A DNA stretch of 64,000 nt, taken from the NCBI GenBank assembly GCA_018267285.1, contig JAFDYU010000012.1:124001-188000 (forward strand). Reading direction: 5' to 3'. Of this stretch, positions 27,324 to 35,712 are shown one piece after another. Both the position numbers and the translations under genes were made by a program. The notes under the pieces were generated by a model, which worked only from the letters and a program-made list of their open reading frames with translations, did no database searches and was not told where the DNA came from. This stretch comes from Bacteroidota bacterium (GTDB taxonomy: Bacteria > Bacteroidota > Bacteroidia > Cytophagales > Cyclobacteriaceae). The number at the start of each line of letters is the position of its first letter. Position 1 is the first letter of the stretch.

Positions 27324-27389
27324 ATGGCAAAAAAACCCGCTAAGAAAGCAGCTAAGAAAGCTAAGAAAGCTGCTAAGAAGAAAAAGTAA
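27324..27389 (+). CDS. 21-residue Lys/Ala-rich basic peptide (histone H1-tail-like)
   Basis: An ATG preceded by an in-frame stop at 27315-27317 opens a 21-codon frame ending TAA. The product starts MAKKPAKKAAKK and contains 12 Lys and 7 Ala plus one Pro, the composition of a histone H1 C-terminal tail or of the AKKA repeats of bacterial Hc1-like proteins. It is far shorter than those proteins. A promoter-like pair lies upstream and a strong intrinsic terminator begins 22 bases after the stop, so this is a complete one-gene transcription unit. DNA or RNA binding by charge is an inference. Confidence 0.6.
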   Translation: MAKKPAKKAAKKAKKAAKKKK

Positions 27390-27411
27390 TCAGCAAAGCT
27401 GATACTTTCAG

Positions 27412-27448
27412 AAGGGAAGCAATCTAGGATCGCTTCCCTTTTTCTTTT
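27412..27448 (+). terminator. Intrinsic terminator after the Lys/Ala peptide gene
   Basis: AAGGGAAGC (27412-27420) pairs perfectly with GCTTCCCTT (27432-27440), with a further ATC/GAT pair inside the loop. TTTCTTTT follows. This is a nine-base-pair stem plus T tract facing the plus strand. Confidence 0.8.
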
Positions 27449-27514
27449 AGTGCTCAAATCATATTATACTTTTTGTTTTTTTTAGAACACTCACCCTTCC
27501 ACTTCAACTAAAAA

Positions 27515-28429
27515 TCACTTTTTGTCTTCGTAATTCTGAAACGTGTAGAGCATCCCTAGCGAAAAAGCCTGATTAAATTGTATGCCATTATCCTGATTGT
27601 GATCGTACAACAAGATGCTGCCCACACTAGCATTAATAAAGCGCCCCAGTTTAGCCGTTAAGTTCAAATCCAGTCGATGATAAAACTTATCGATGGTCAA
27701 CTCTTCGTAATTGGCAAACATGATGTAACGCCATTTCAGGTTTACGTTTTTAGCAATGTCTTTACTAAACTCAGCCAGCATTTGAAAAGCTAGCCACTCC
27801 ATACGTGCCGTACGGGTGGGTGAAAGCCCATAGGGCTTGGGGTTATCTGTGGTTACATAACGCTTAACATCGTTCACAATAGTTAAGCGTGGAGCAATGG
27901 GTGAAAGACGCAGTTTAAAAAAGTCAACCGGATGGTATTCAAAGCCTAAACCTGTGGTGAGAAAAGCGGGTGCAACAAAATCCGACAGCGTGATGAGTGA
28001 ATCGGTGCCGGCCTTCGCTTTCAAATATTTGTAACCGGTTGCAAACTGGCTGAGGAAATTGGCCGAAGCGGCAAAATCCCATTTTTCGGTGAGCTTGTGT
28101 CCGTACTTCGTGTCAAGAAAGATTCTGTCCAGAGTTTTACGATAGCCCAATCCCTGGTTGTTGACCATGCCGTAGAGCAAGTCTATTTCGTTGTCCCACG
28201 AATTATGCTCGCCTTTGTAGTTGGCTTTAAAATTTAAGAGCGCGTTGAAACCAATTGAATTAACACCACCGGCTTTCCAATTGGAGGTAAACGAAGCTTG
28301 GTTGAGGTTGAGGGCTGCCCGGAATGCTTTTTTCCAACGAGTAAGGGTATCTATCTTAACTATTTGCGCAGAACATGTACCGAAAGCAACAACAAGAAAC
28401 ACCGAACAGATGAGAATTTTGGGATTCAT
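27515..28429 (-). CDS. DUF3078 outer-membrane protein
   Basis: The 304-residue exported protein has a signal peptide (cleavage near TCSAQ), then the DUF3078 opening block RWKKAFRAALNLNQASFTSNWKAGG. Beta strands follow, including FKANYKGEHNSWDNEIDLLYG and KTLDRIFLDTKYG. These features, with a C-terminal FQNYEDKK, are typical of the small DUF3078 beta-barrels found across Bacteroidota. The function of the family is unknown. It stands alone and converges on the Lys/Ala peptide unit. Confidence 0.85.
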   Translation of the reverse strand: MNPKILICSVFLVVAFGTCSAQIVKIDTLTRWKKAFRAALNLNQASFTSNWKAGGVNSIGFNALLNFKANYKGEHNSWDNEIDLLYGMVNNQGLGYRKTLDRIFLDTKYGHKLTEKWDFAASANFLSQFATGYKYLKAKAGTDSLITLSDFVAPAFLTTGLGFEYHPVDFFKLRLSPIAPRLTIVNDVKRYVTTDNPKPYGLSPTRTARMEWLAFQMLAEFSKDIAKNVNLKWRYIMFANYEELTIDKFYHRLDLNLTAKLGRFINASVGSILLYDHNQDNGIQFNQAFSLGMLYTFQNYEDKK

Positions 28430-28474
28430 AGGTTTTTGGTTTACGTTTAAAACTATAAACCAAATCCAGAAAAC

Positions 28475-28888
28475 TCAAATATTGCTCAATTTAATTTCTT
28501 CTAAAGCGACTTCCGTTAACGGTTTGGTGATGAATTTAATGACGTGGTTGTTGTTCACAATTTTGTCTATGTCGCGTTTGTTATCGGAACTGGAGAGGAT
28601 AATCACTTTGCACTTGTTTCTCACCAACTCGTTGAATTTTTCAAATTCATAAAGAAATACAAAGCCATCAACCACCGGCATATTGATGTCGAGGAAAATG
28701 ATACTCGGCAGGTTTTCGGCAATAGTTTCGTTTTCTTTCAAGTAATCTAAAGCACCTTTGCCCGAACTCTTTACCTCTACACGGTGCGAAAACTTGGTGA
28801 TTTCGATGATACGTTTGCTGATAAAATTATCGGTATCGTTATCGTCTACCAGCATTACCAAATCGAGTATTTTCACTTCCGTATCCAT
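28475..28888 (-). CDS. Single-domain response regulator (CheY-like)
   Basis: I start it at MDTEVKILDLVMLVDD. In-frame Met and TTG codons up to nine codons upstream are possible. The ~137 residues are one receiver domain: acidic pair VDDND, phospho-acceptor Asp in FLDINMP, the conserved Ser in ILSSSDN, and Lys in FITKPL. There is no output domain, so it must act by protein contact. The form VMLVDDNDTDNFISKRIIE is common in Bacteroidota regulators paired with distant hybrid kinases. No kinase is adjacent. Confidence 0.9.
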   Translation of the reverse strand: MDTEVKILDLVMLVDDNDTDNFISKRIIEITKFSHRVEVKSSGKGALDYLKENETIAENLPSIIFLDINMPVVDGFVFLYEFEKFNELVRNKCKVIILSSSDNKRDIDKIVNNNHVIKFITKPLTEVALEEIKLSNI

Positions 28889-28933
28889 TAACATCATGCT
28901 ACTAAAGATTATCAAAAACTTCTTCTACGTGAG

Positions 28934-28941
28934 CAAAATTA
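28934..28941 (-). promoter_or_regulatory. Possible -7 element for the response regulator
   Basis: The plus strand CAAAATTA is an exact complement of TAnnTTTG and lies 46 bases before the chosen start at 28888. No TTTG -33 partner is seen. Confidence 0.35.
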
Positions 28942-29026
28942 TCCATTTTTATGAATTGCCCTTCATTGGTTTCAATGAATAAGTGCTCAAAGTAAGGATT
29001 TCGTTGAAAAAGTAAAAAAATGAGGG

Positions 29027-30649
29027 TTACCTTTTTATGATTTTGAGTTTTTCGCCTGGGCTGATATCGAACGTTGATTTGTTATTCCATTCCATCAGTT
29101 CTTTAATGGTTGCGCCAAACTGCCGGGCAATGCCATACAGGGTATCAGAGCTTTTTACTTCATATATTATCGTAGTTGATAAATTTTTAGTTGAATCTGC
29201 CGGCTTGTTCGGTAACCTTGTGATTTCCTTATCATTATCATTTAAATCATTTAATAATGAATCGTTCTTAATTTGTCGGGCAGCCTGTTCAATATTATTT
29301 TTTTCTCGCTGTGCAATATTTTTTGGTAGAGCCACCCAATTAAATGACTCGTTGGCAAGCGTAGCAACTTCTGCGCTTTCAAATTGGCTGAGCTCAATTT
29401 GTTGACCTCCTCCTTTCATTTTATTCAATAGCACCACAGTTCCTTCAACCAATATTACTTCGCGAATGCCAGGGTTTAATTTCTTCAGGCTGCGCAACCG
29501 AATCCCCTGTTGTTGGCTTACCAACCAGAGGTCATCCCCGGCTTTAGAACGATATTCTGATGTTTGCGATTTCTTTTTTTTCTGTGCTTTGAAATAATAT
29601 ACCCCAGAGCGGATTTTTTCATCAATCGAAATATCGTTGTAGGCAAGAAACTTAGTTACACTCGTTCCAATCCGGCTTGCAAATGCCGACACAGTTTCAT
29701 TTGGCAGTGCCCTGATTGCCTCAACTCCGTTGATGAATATTCGGTCAGTACTCTCCGTGTTTTCTTTGAGAACCCCTTTAACAAGCGTCTTTCCTGTTTC
29801 TTTTGCTTTTTCCTTGGGCGTGTTTAACACCAATACATTAAAATCTTGTGGAATGTTGCCGCCCGGAATTGTTACTGTATAAGGTTTATCTTCGGGTACA
29901 ATGCCCCGCTTAGCCCATTTATTGTAGTCTTTAAGTGTGGCTTCATCTACCGATAGTTGTTCGGCAATTTCTTTCAATTTTGTTTTGCCCATGCTTTCAT
30001 ACAGGGTTACTTTTAATTGCGGAGGTTGTTGGCTTGCCTCTTCAAAGGCAACTTTGTAGGCAAGAAATTTCTTCACGTACCAATACGTTTCCGAGTCGAT
30101 CACCATGTGGGTTTCCCCGTTGAATTTTTCGCCAACTGCTTCGCGCACCCCCCCTTTGCCCATTTGGTAAGCTTGAAGCGCCAGTACCCAATTATTAAAA
30201 TACCAGTTGTTTTGTTTGATGTAGCGCGCGGCTCCGTGCGATGCCGACACAATGTTCATGCGTTCATCCACTTCATCGTCTACACGCATGCCCATTTCCT
30301 GGGCGGTAAAGTCTTTAAACTGCCAAAAGCCTACCGCATTTGAAGTTGAGACGGCATCCGCAACTAAGGCGCTTTCTTGCAGCGACAAGAATTTAAAATC
30401 CTCCGGCAGGTTTTCTTCTTTGAAAATCTTTTCGATTATGGGGAAATAAGTTCGAGCCCGTTCTGCGTGCATAGTAAAATACCGCGAACTTTTGGTAAGG
30501 GCATCTACATCTTTCTGGATTTCACGTTTGGCGTCATCGCGAATGGTGAGTACCATGCCCGCAAAATGTATCTTGCTCGGCACTTGTGGAGTCTGTGCGT
30601 ATGAGGCAGCAACTCCGAAGCAAAAGAGCACGGCTGCAAAAAATCTCAT
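29027..30649 (-). CDS. Lytic transglycosylase with LysM domain (MltD-like)
   Basis: The 540-residue envelope enzyme cleaves the glycan strands of peptidoglycan. After a signal peptide (MRFFAAVLFCFGVAASYAQ) it has a goose-type SLT domain. The catalytic Glu is in FLSLQESALVADA, and AVGFWQFKDFTAQEMG and ALQAYQMGKGGV follow. A middle region resembles degenerate LysM repeats. The final LysM begins YEVKSSDTLYGIARQFGATIKELMEWN. The start at 30649 is favoured over MFD three codons upstream because a good promoter places the transcript start at about that base. Confidence 0.9.
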   Translation of the reverse strand: MRFFAAVLFCFGVAASYAQTPQVPSKIHFAGMVLTIRDDAKREIQKDVDALTKSSRYFTMHAERARTYFPIIEKIFKEENLPEDFKFLSLQESALVADAVSTSNAVGFWQFKDFTAQEMGMRVDDEVDERMNIVSASHGAARYIKQNNWYFNNWVLALQAYQMGKGGVREAVGEKFNGETHMVIDSETYWYVKKFLAYKVAFEEASQQPPQLKVTLYESMGKTKLKEIAEQLSVDEATLKDYNKWAKRGIVPEDKPYTVTIPGGNIPQDFNVLVLNTPKEKAKETGKTLVKGVLKENTESTDRIFINGVEAIRALPNETVSAFASRIGTSVTKFLAYNDISIDEKIRSGVYYFKAQKKKKSQTSEYRSKAGDDLWLVSQQQGIRLRSLKKLNPGIREVILVEGTVVLLNKMKGGGQQIELSQFESAEVATLANESFNWVALPKNIAQREKNNIEQAARQIKNDSLLNDLNDNDKEITRLPNKPADSTKNLSTTIIYEVKSSDTLYGIARQFGATIKELMEWNNKSTFDISPGEKLKIIKR

Positions 30650-30655
30650 ATCAAA

Positions 30656-30687
30656 CAAAGGTAGCGTAAAAGCCGTGTGTGTACAAA
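30656..30687 (-). promoter_or_regulatory. Promoter for the lytic transglycosylase
   Basis: Read on the minus strand, TTTG (30687-30684), 20 bases, then TACCTTTG (30663-30656) is an exact match to the Bacteroidota consensus. It fits exactly between the upstream methyltransferase stop and this gene. The predicted transcript start is within a few bases of the ATG, so the mRNA would be almost leaderless. Confidence 0.6.
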
Positions 30688-31323
30688 CTATCGCTTGCGC
30701 ATCATCATTATACCATCCCGTAAGGGCAAAAGTAAATTTTCCAAACGAGTATCATCCTGAACTTTGTCATTAAATTCTATAATGGCACGTGTGTCTTTAT
30801 CGGGTTTGGGCTGAACCACTTTTCCACTCCACAAAACATTATCGGCAAGGATGATTCCCCCCGATGGAATTTTATCAATCACCAAATCAAAATAGGCAGA
30901 GTAACTTTCTTTGTCGGCATCAATAAACACGAGATCGAACATTATTTTCAGTTCAGGAATAATTTTTTGGGCATCGCCAATTCGGTAATCAATTTGATGT
31001 TTAAAATCGGATTTCTCGAAATAGTTGCGCACCCTGCTTTCCAACTCCTCGTTGATATCCATGGTGATTAACTTTCCATTAGCCTGCAAACCTTCGGCCA
31101 GACAAAGCGCGGAGTAGCCTGTATACGTACCGATCTCCAAAATATTTTTTGGTTGCAACATTTTGCTTACCATGGAGAGGAACCTGCCCTGCACGTGCCC
31201 CGACAACATGCGCGGCATCAATACTTGTGAGTACGTTTCGCGGTTTATCTTTTTCAGAAGTTCATTTTCACCAACCGTATGTGTTTCAACATAGTGCTGA
31301 AGGTCGTCAGGCAAGAAATCCAT
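30688..31323 (-). CDS. SAM-dependent O-methyltransferase (catechol/caffeoyl-CoA type)
   Basis: The 211-residue class I methyltransferase has motif I ILEIGTYTGYSALCLA, the metal-site Asp in DLVFIDADKESY, and IILADNVLWSGKV. These mark the metal-dependent O-methyltransferase_3 family. The length fits the family (210-230). The acceptor is probably a catechol-like small molecule, but nothing nearby indicates which. It lies between the M16 peptidase and the transglycosylase on the same strand, 36 bases after the peptidase. Confidence 0.9.
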   Translation of the reverse strand: MDFLPDDLQHYVETHTVGENELLKKINRETYSQVLMPRMLSGHVQGRFLSMVSKMLQPKNILEIGTYTGYSALCLAEGLQANGKLITMDINEELESRVRNYFEKSDFKHQIDYRIGDAQKIIPELKIMFDLVFIDADKESYSAYFDLVIDKIPSGGIILADNVLWSGKVVQPKPDKDTRAIIEFNDKVQDDTRLENLLLPLRDGIMMMRKR

Positions 31324-31359
31324 TTTTTAAAAATAAGTTAGTGCTATTCAAATAAAATT

Positions 31360-32589
31360 TTACCCACGCATACGCAACACGCTCAACTTCTCTTCATCAA
31401 ATATTTCATTTGCCAGTTCCTGCAATTCGGTAGCCGAAGTATTTTTTACCCGTTCAAAAATTTCGTCCAGCGAAGTTATTTTTCCACGGTCGAGTAAGTT
31501 GCGCGCCATCATCATCATAAAGCCCATGTTGTTTTCTTCGCCCATAGCAATTTGTCCAAGAATCTGTTCTTTGGATGCGTTCAACTGTTTTACCCCCAAT
31601 TTTTCATCGGCCAGTTTTCGCAGTTCAATTTTCACCAATCCAATACTTTTCTCCAGCTGCGATGGCTCTGTACCAAATGAAATGACGAACAGGCCGGTGT
31701 CGGTAAACGGAACGAACTGTGCCCCGATGCTGTACACAAATCCGTGCTTCTCGCGCAGCGCCATATTGAGGCGTGAGTTCATACCACTGCCCCCTAAAAT
31801 ATTGGTAAGCATGAAGAAGGGCGTGCGCCTGGCGTGCGAAGCGTGAAAGGCGGTGCGCCCCATAGCACATCGGGCTTGTTTTACATTCCGCTTCAATGAA
31901 ATTTCTTTTGGCTTGTAGCCAGTAAATTTTTTGCGCGAGGTACGAGATGTCAATCGGGGAACAGGCCCTAAATATTTTTCAGCGAGCTGAATTACTTTTT
32001 CCATGGGTACATTCCCTACAGAAGAAAAAACGATTTTTCTTGTGTCGAGATGTTGCCGTATAAAACTCCTAAAATCTTTTCGCTGAAAGGATTTAACCGT
32101 CTTTTGCGTGCCCAGAATATTCATGCCGAGCGGGTGGCCCGAAAATATCACACCGTCAAATTCATCTTGAAGCGAGTCGTCCGGGTCATCGAAATACATC
32201 GACATCTCTTCTAAAATAACATTGCGCTCGCGTTTGATTTGATTGCTCGGGAAAATAGAATCAAACGTAATGTCGGTAAGCAATTCCAGTGCGCGCTCGA
32301 AATAGTCATCGCGCAACGAAGCGTAAAAAAGAATTTTTTCTTTGTCGGTAAAGGCGTTCAGCTCGCCACCGAGCGATTCCAATCGGTTCAAAATATGAAA
32401 GGCTTTTCGTTTGCGTGTACCTTTAAACGCCATGTGCTCCCAAAAGTGCGCTATGCCCTGATTGGCCAAACTTTCATCGCGACTCCCGATGTCCAGCATA
32501 ATACCGCAGTGCACAATTTTGGTAGTAGTAACCCGGTTGTGCACCACGCGGATGCCGTTTTTCAATGTATAGATTTCGTAGTCGCGCAT
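31360..32589 (-). CDS. M16-family zinc peptidase (processing-peptidase-like)
   Basis: The 409-residue one-unit M16B-type protein carries the inverted zinc motif HFWEH near residue 47 (HxxEH) and the downstream Glu-rich helix RERNVILEEMSMY. The second half has GGSGMNSRLNMALREKHGFVYSI, the family's substrate-binding block with Arg and Tyr. It has no signal peptide and is probably cytoplasmic. These proteins degrade small peptides. It is transcribed with the methyltransferase gene downstream. Confidence 0.9.
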   Translation of the reverse strand: MRDYEIYTLKNGIRVVHNRVTTTKIVHCGIMLDIGSRDESLANQGIAHFWEHMAFKGTRKRKAFHILNRLESLGGELNAFTDKEKILFYASLRDDYFERALELLTDITFDSIFPSNQIKRERNVILEEMSMYFDDPDDSLQDEFDGVIFSGHPLGMNILGTQKTVKSFQRKDFRSFIRQHLDTRKIVFSSVGNVPMEKVIQLAEKYLGPVPRLTSRTSRKKFTGYKPKEISLKRNVKQARCAMGRTAFHASHARRTPFFMLTNILGGSGMNSRLNMALREKHGFVYSIGAQFVPFTDTGLFVISFGTEPSQLEKSIGLVKIELRKLADEKLGVKQLNASKEQILGQIAMGEENNMGFMMMMARNLLDRGKITSLDEIFERVKNTSATELQELANEIFDEEKLSVLRMRG

Positions 32590-32709
32590 TCTGTTTTAAA
32601 ACAAATTTTGGAACGTAAAGATTGCATTTAAGGGGCTTTCTTTTGAGAATATGAGGAAGTATATTTATATCGATAGTGATTTAACAGTATACTAGTAGCG
32701 TTAACTTTA

Positions 32710-33726
32710 ATGAAGTCATCTTTTTCAATTGTAGCGTTATGCGTTTTTTGTTCGATCTCTTGTTATCAGGATAATTTATTCCCAACGACAGGAATTTTTG
32801 TAGTTGGAACAGACGGCAGTAGTTTGAACAATAATATTGCAAAATATTGGAGAGATGGTGCCACCATATTTCTATCCGACTCATCCAAGTCTGATGCTGC
32901 AACAGGAATAGCAATCTCTAACTATTCGATTTATGTATCAGGTTATGAGTGGAAAGGGCCATATCGCATTGCAAAATATTGGAAGAATGGAATATCTTCT
33001 GAATTAACTGATTATTCAACTGATGCAGTTGCATCAGGTATTGCTGCCCAAGGTAATGACATTTATGTGTGCGGATATGAAAAAAACGTGAGTAATACAT
33101 CCGTTGCAAAATATTGGAAAAATGGTGTCCCTGTTTCATTAACCGATGGCACTAAAAATGCCCAAGCAAATTCAATTGTAATATCAGGTGCAGATGTTTA
33201 TGTCTGTGGGTATGAAATAAATGCGAAATATTGGGAGAACGGAAATCCAATTGATCTCACAAACGAAAACGGATACTTCAATGCAGTTGCTAATTCTATA
33301 GTTGTTTCGAATGGTGATGTTTACATCGCAGGATATGAAGTTAATTTAACAACTGGTCGTTCGGTGGCTACGTATTGGAAAAATGGACTTCCTGTTAATC
33401 TAACATCTGGTACAACTGATGCAGTAGCCAATTCAATTGCGGTGTCTGGAGGTAATGTTTTTGTTGCTGGTTTTGGTTATACTGGTCAGTTTATCAATAT
33501 ATCTGTTGCTAAATATTGGAAAAATGGTAAAGAAACTAATTTAACAGATGGGACAAACGATGCTATCGCTACATCAATCACAATTTCTGGCAACGATATC
33601 TATGTAGCGGGGTTTGAGCAAATAGGGACAAGGCAGTTTGCAACGTATTGGAAAAATGGTGAGCCAGTAAGGCTTAATAATGGCAATTATTTTGCTGAAG
33701 CAAACCAAATTCTTATTGCTAAATAA
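32710..33726 (+). CDS. Lipoprotein with seven YWKNG repeats, predicted beta-propeller
   Basis: A lipobox-like N-terminus (VALCVFCSISC) leads into 338 residues built almost wholly from a ~40-47-residue repeat. Each unit begins (V/I)AKYWKNG, continues with a LTDGT-like turn and A-N-S-I-x-(V/I)S, and ends DVYVxGYE. Seven YWxNG motifs are present. The last unit stops after ANQILIAK and lacks its final strand. The mature N-terminus GIFVVGTDG supplies just such a strand, as expected for velcro closure of a seven-bladed propeller. Function is unknown. Its 3' end overlaps the convergent gene by 8 bases, and its codons are more AT-rich than those of its neighbours. Confidence 0.75.
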   Translation: MKSSFSIVALCVFCSISCYQDNLFPTTGIFVVGTDGSSLNNNIAKYWRDGATIFLSDSSKSDAATGIAISNYSIYVSGYEWKGPYRIAKYWKNGISSELTDYSTDAVASGIAAQGNDIYVCGYEKNVSNTSVAKYWKNGVPVSLTDGTKNAQANSIVISGADVYVCGYEINAKYWENGNPIDLTNENGYFNAVANSIVVSNGDVYIAGYEVNLTTGRSVATYWKNGLPVNLTSGTTDAVANSIAVSGGNVFVAGFGYTGQFINISVAKYWKNGKETNLTDGTNDAIATSITISGNDIYVAGFEQIGTRQFATYWKNGEPVRLNNGNYFAEANQILIAK

Positions 33727-35059
33727 ATTCTCTTTCTTTCAATTCGATACCGAATAATTTCAATTCGTGCAGGATCGGGTCATAAATTTCAGGTATTACC
33801 GGAATCACCACGCCCCTACTTTTAATTTTATTTTGCAGCAAAAGTTTGCAGGCAATGGCCAATGGCAAGCCCACGGTTTTTGCCATGGCGGTTTGTGTTT
33901 CATCTTCACCGGTAGTTGACAGCCACGCCTGAATTTCTTTTTCTTTTCCGTTAAGCAAATACTTAAACCGGTGCCACATCACAATAAAATCTTTATCTCC
34001 CGGCTTGAGTTTCCATTTTTTTTTGAGGATGTGCTCGAGTACTTGTGCCGGAGTGCCCGTTGTCAAACCTATTTTTTCATCGGAGAACAAGCCGCTCCAA
34101 CGAAGTCGTTTTATTTCTTCCCCTTCGGGTGAAAGGTTGAAACGTTTGCAAATAGTTTGCACACCCTCCTCTTCCGAAGAAAATTGCGAGTCTAAAAAAG
34201 ATGAAATAAAATCGCGATGCCTCATCTCGCCTACGCTCTCCAACGTGTACGTATCATCGCAACAGCCGAGCTGCACAAAAATATTCCAGGCATTACAATA
34301 GCCTTTGTTGCGGAGTGTGCCGCGCAAAACGGTTTTACATTCGCGAATGCCGTACACATCTACATACTTCAACGAATCGCGGTTGGCGTAGCCTTCGTAT
34401 TGATCAAGGCCGGGAACAGAAATGGGTGTGGTTCGTTGAAATATTTGTTGGTACGGAATGTATTTCAACATACCCTCTTGCAAGTATTTGGCTGTACCTT
34501 GGCCGGCCAACACCACATTGCGCGGATTCCAGGTAAACTTGTATCGCCAGGGGTTTTGGGGTTCGGTTTCGGGTGCGATCAATCCGCCTGTAAACGATTC
34601 GAAAGAAAACAATTGGCCGCCCATTGCTTTTATTTTATTTATCACCTGCATGGCGCTCATGTGGTCTATGCCCGGGTCCAGGCCACATTCATTCAAAAAT
34701 AAAAGACCCAGCGCTTTGGCCTCACCATCGAAATGTTTCATGTCGTCTGAAACATAGCTGGCGGTGAGCAGGTGTTTTTTCTTTTCGAGGCAGACTTTGG
34801 CCACAATGGGATGAAACGCTGCAGGCAACATCGAGATTACCACATCGGTGTTATCAAAAATAATTTTGTTTTCGTTAATCGTGTCCGTATTAAAACCAAT
34901 GGCGGTTGCCCGGATCGATTTTCCTATGCGCTCTTCTGCTGCAGCCTTAGAAAAATCGGCTACCGTTATATGCCAATCGTTATCAACTGCGTGTTTCACC
35001 AGATAGGAAATCAGAGCCGAAGTAGAACGGCCGGCACCTAAAACAAGAATATTTTTCAT
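33719..35059 (-). CDS. Saccharopine dehydrogenase-family oxidoreductase
   Basis: The 446-residue enzyme has an N-terminal Rossmann fold starting MKNILVLGAGRSTSALI. It then carries the saccharopine dehydrogenase C-terminal domain with NECGLDPGIDHMSA, FESFTGGLIAPETEPQNPW and YKFTWNPRNV. In Bacteroidota, homologues are annotated as saccharopine dehydrogenase/reductase of lysine breakdown. The exact reaction (saccharopine cleavage or reduction) cannot be fixed from sequence alone. A longer frame to 35083 begins eight residues earlier and is less likely. The stop overlaps the convergent repeat-protein gene by 8 bases. Confidence 0.85.
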   Translation of the reverse strand: MKNILVLGAGRSTSALISYLVKHAVDNDWHITVADFSKAAAEERIGKSIRATAIGFNTDTINENKIIFDNTDVVISMLPAAFHPIVAKVCLEKKKHLLTASYVSDDMKHFDGEAKALGLLFLNECGLDPGIDHMSAMQVINKIKAMGGQLFSFESFTGGLIAPETEPQNPWRYKFTWNPRNVVLAGQGTAKYLQEGMLKYIPYQQIFQRTTPISVPGLDQYEGYANRDSLKYVDVYGIRECKTVLRGTLRNKGYCNAWNIFVQLGCCDDTYTLESVGEMRHRDFISSFLDSQFSSEEEGVQTICKRFNLSPEGEEIKRLRWSGLFSDEKIGLTTGTPAQVLEHILKKKWKLKPGDKDFIVMWHRFKYLLNGKEKEIQAWLSTTGEDETQTAMAKTVGLPLAIACKLLLQNKIKSRGVVIPVIPEIYDPILHELKLFGIELKEREFI

Positions 35060-35163
35060 GTGGCAAAGTACGGCAAAAGCCATTTAGAAAGAGTGCAGAA
35101 AATTTCTAATTTTATCTCCCTTCGTGGCAACCCGAGGGATAATTAATTCATTCCTACCCTTTT

Positions 35164-35634
35164 ATGATAAGTTCAATCTCACATTTCGATCATCTCGAAG
35201 ATTTAGACAGCGAATCGAAATACCTTGTACACAAAGCCAAAGATGCCACCGCACACGCCTACGCCCCGTATTCCAAATTTTGTGTGGGCGCTGCGCTCAT
35301 CCTCGATGACGGCACGGTGATTACAGCAGCTAACCAGGAGAACGCGGCTTACCCATTGTGCATGTGTGCCGAGCGGGTAGCTCTGTATGCAAAAGCTTCG
35401 GCTCATCCTGAAAAGCGTATTTTAAAACTTGCTGTGGTGGCGCACAAAAAAAATCATAAAGAGCTGAGTCCGGCTGCTTGTTGTGGCTCGTGCCGCCAAG
35501 TGATATTAGAATTCGAGCACCGGCAAAACAAACCTATCGAAGTGATTATGTACGGCCCCGACAAAAAATGGATCAAGGTCCATTCGGCTGCCGCTCTCCT
35601 GCCGTGGGGGTTTGGCAAAGAAGCCTTTGAATAA
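35164..35634 (+). CDS. cdd: Cytidine deaminase
   Basis: The 156-residue small tetrameric-type enzyme deaminates cytidine and deoxycytidine to uridines. The blocks AYAPYSKFCVGAAL and NQENAAYP are typical. The zinc and proton-shuttle motif is CAERVAL, and the second zinc motif reads ACCGSCRQV. The usual form is SPCGSCRQ, so Pro is replaced by Cys here, but all three cysteine ligands remain. An N-terminal extension of ~20 residues precedes the usual start. It is followed by an AT-rich hairpin before cheR. Confidence 0.92.
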   Translation: MISSISHFDHLEDLDSESKYLVHKAKDATAHAYAPYSKFCVGAALILDDGTVITAANQENAAYPLCMCAERVALYAKASAHPEKRILKLAVVAHKKNHKELSPAACCGSCRQVILEFEHRQNKPIEVIMYGPDKKWIKVHSAAALLPWGFGKEAFE

Positions 35635-35676
35635 CATATTATTTAACTTGTGTAATATTTCTGTTATATTCCCTTC

Positions 35677-35709
35677 ACAAAAATAGTTGCGTAAAGCTAT
35701 TTTTGTTTT
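35677..35709 (+). terminator. AT-rich hairpin between cdd and cheR (terminator or attenuator)
   Basis: ACAAAAATAG (35677-35686) pairs perfectly with CTATTTTTGT (35697-35706) around a ten-base loop, followed by TTTA. It ends seven bases before the TTG start of the CheR gene. It may end the cdd transcript or control entry into the signalling cluster. The low GC makes it a weak terminator. Confidence 0.4.
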
Positions 35710-35712
35710 AAT

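Noticed and set aside
27324-27389. Fragment of a full histone H1/Hc1-like gene
   Set aside because: An in-frame stop directly precedes the ATG and a terminator follows, with no further Lys/Ala codons on either side. It is a complete short frame rather than a broken long one.
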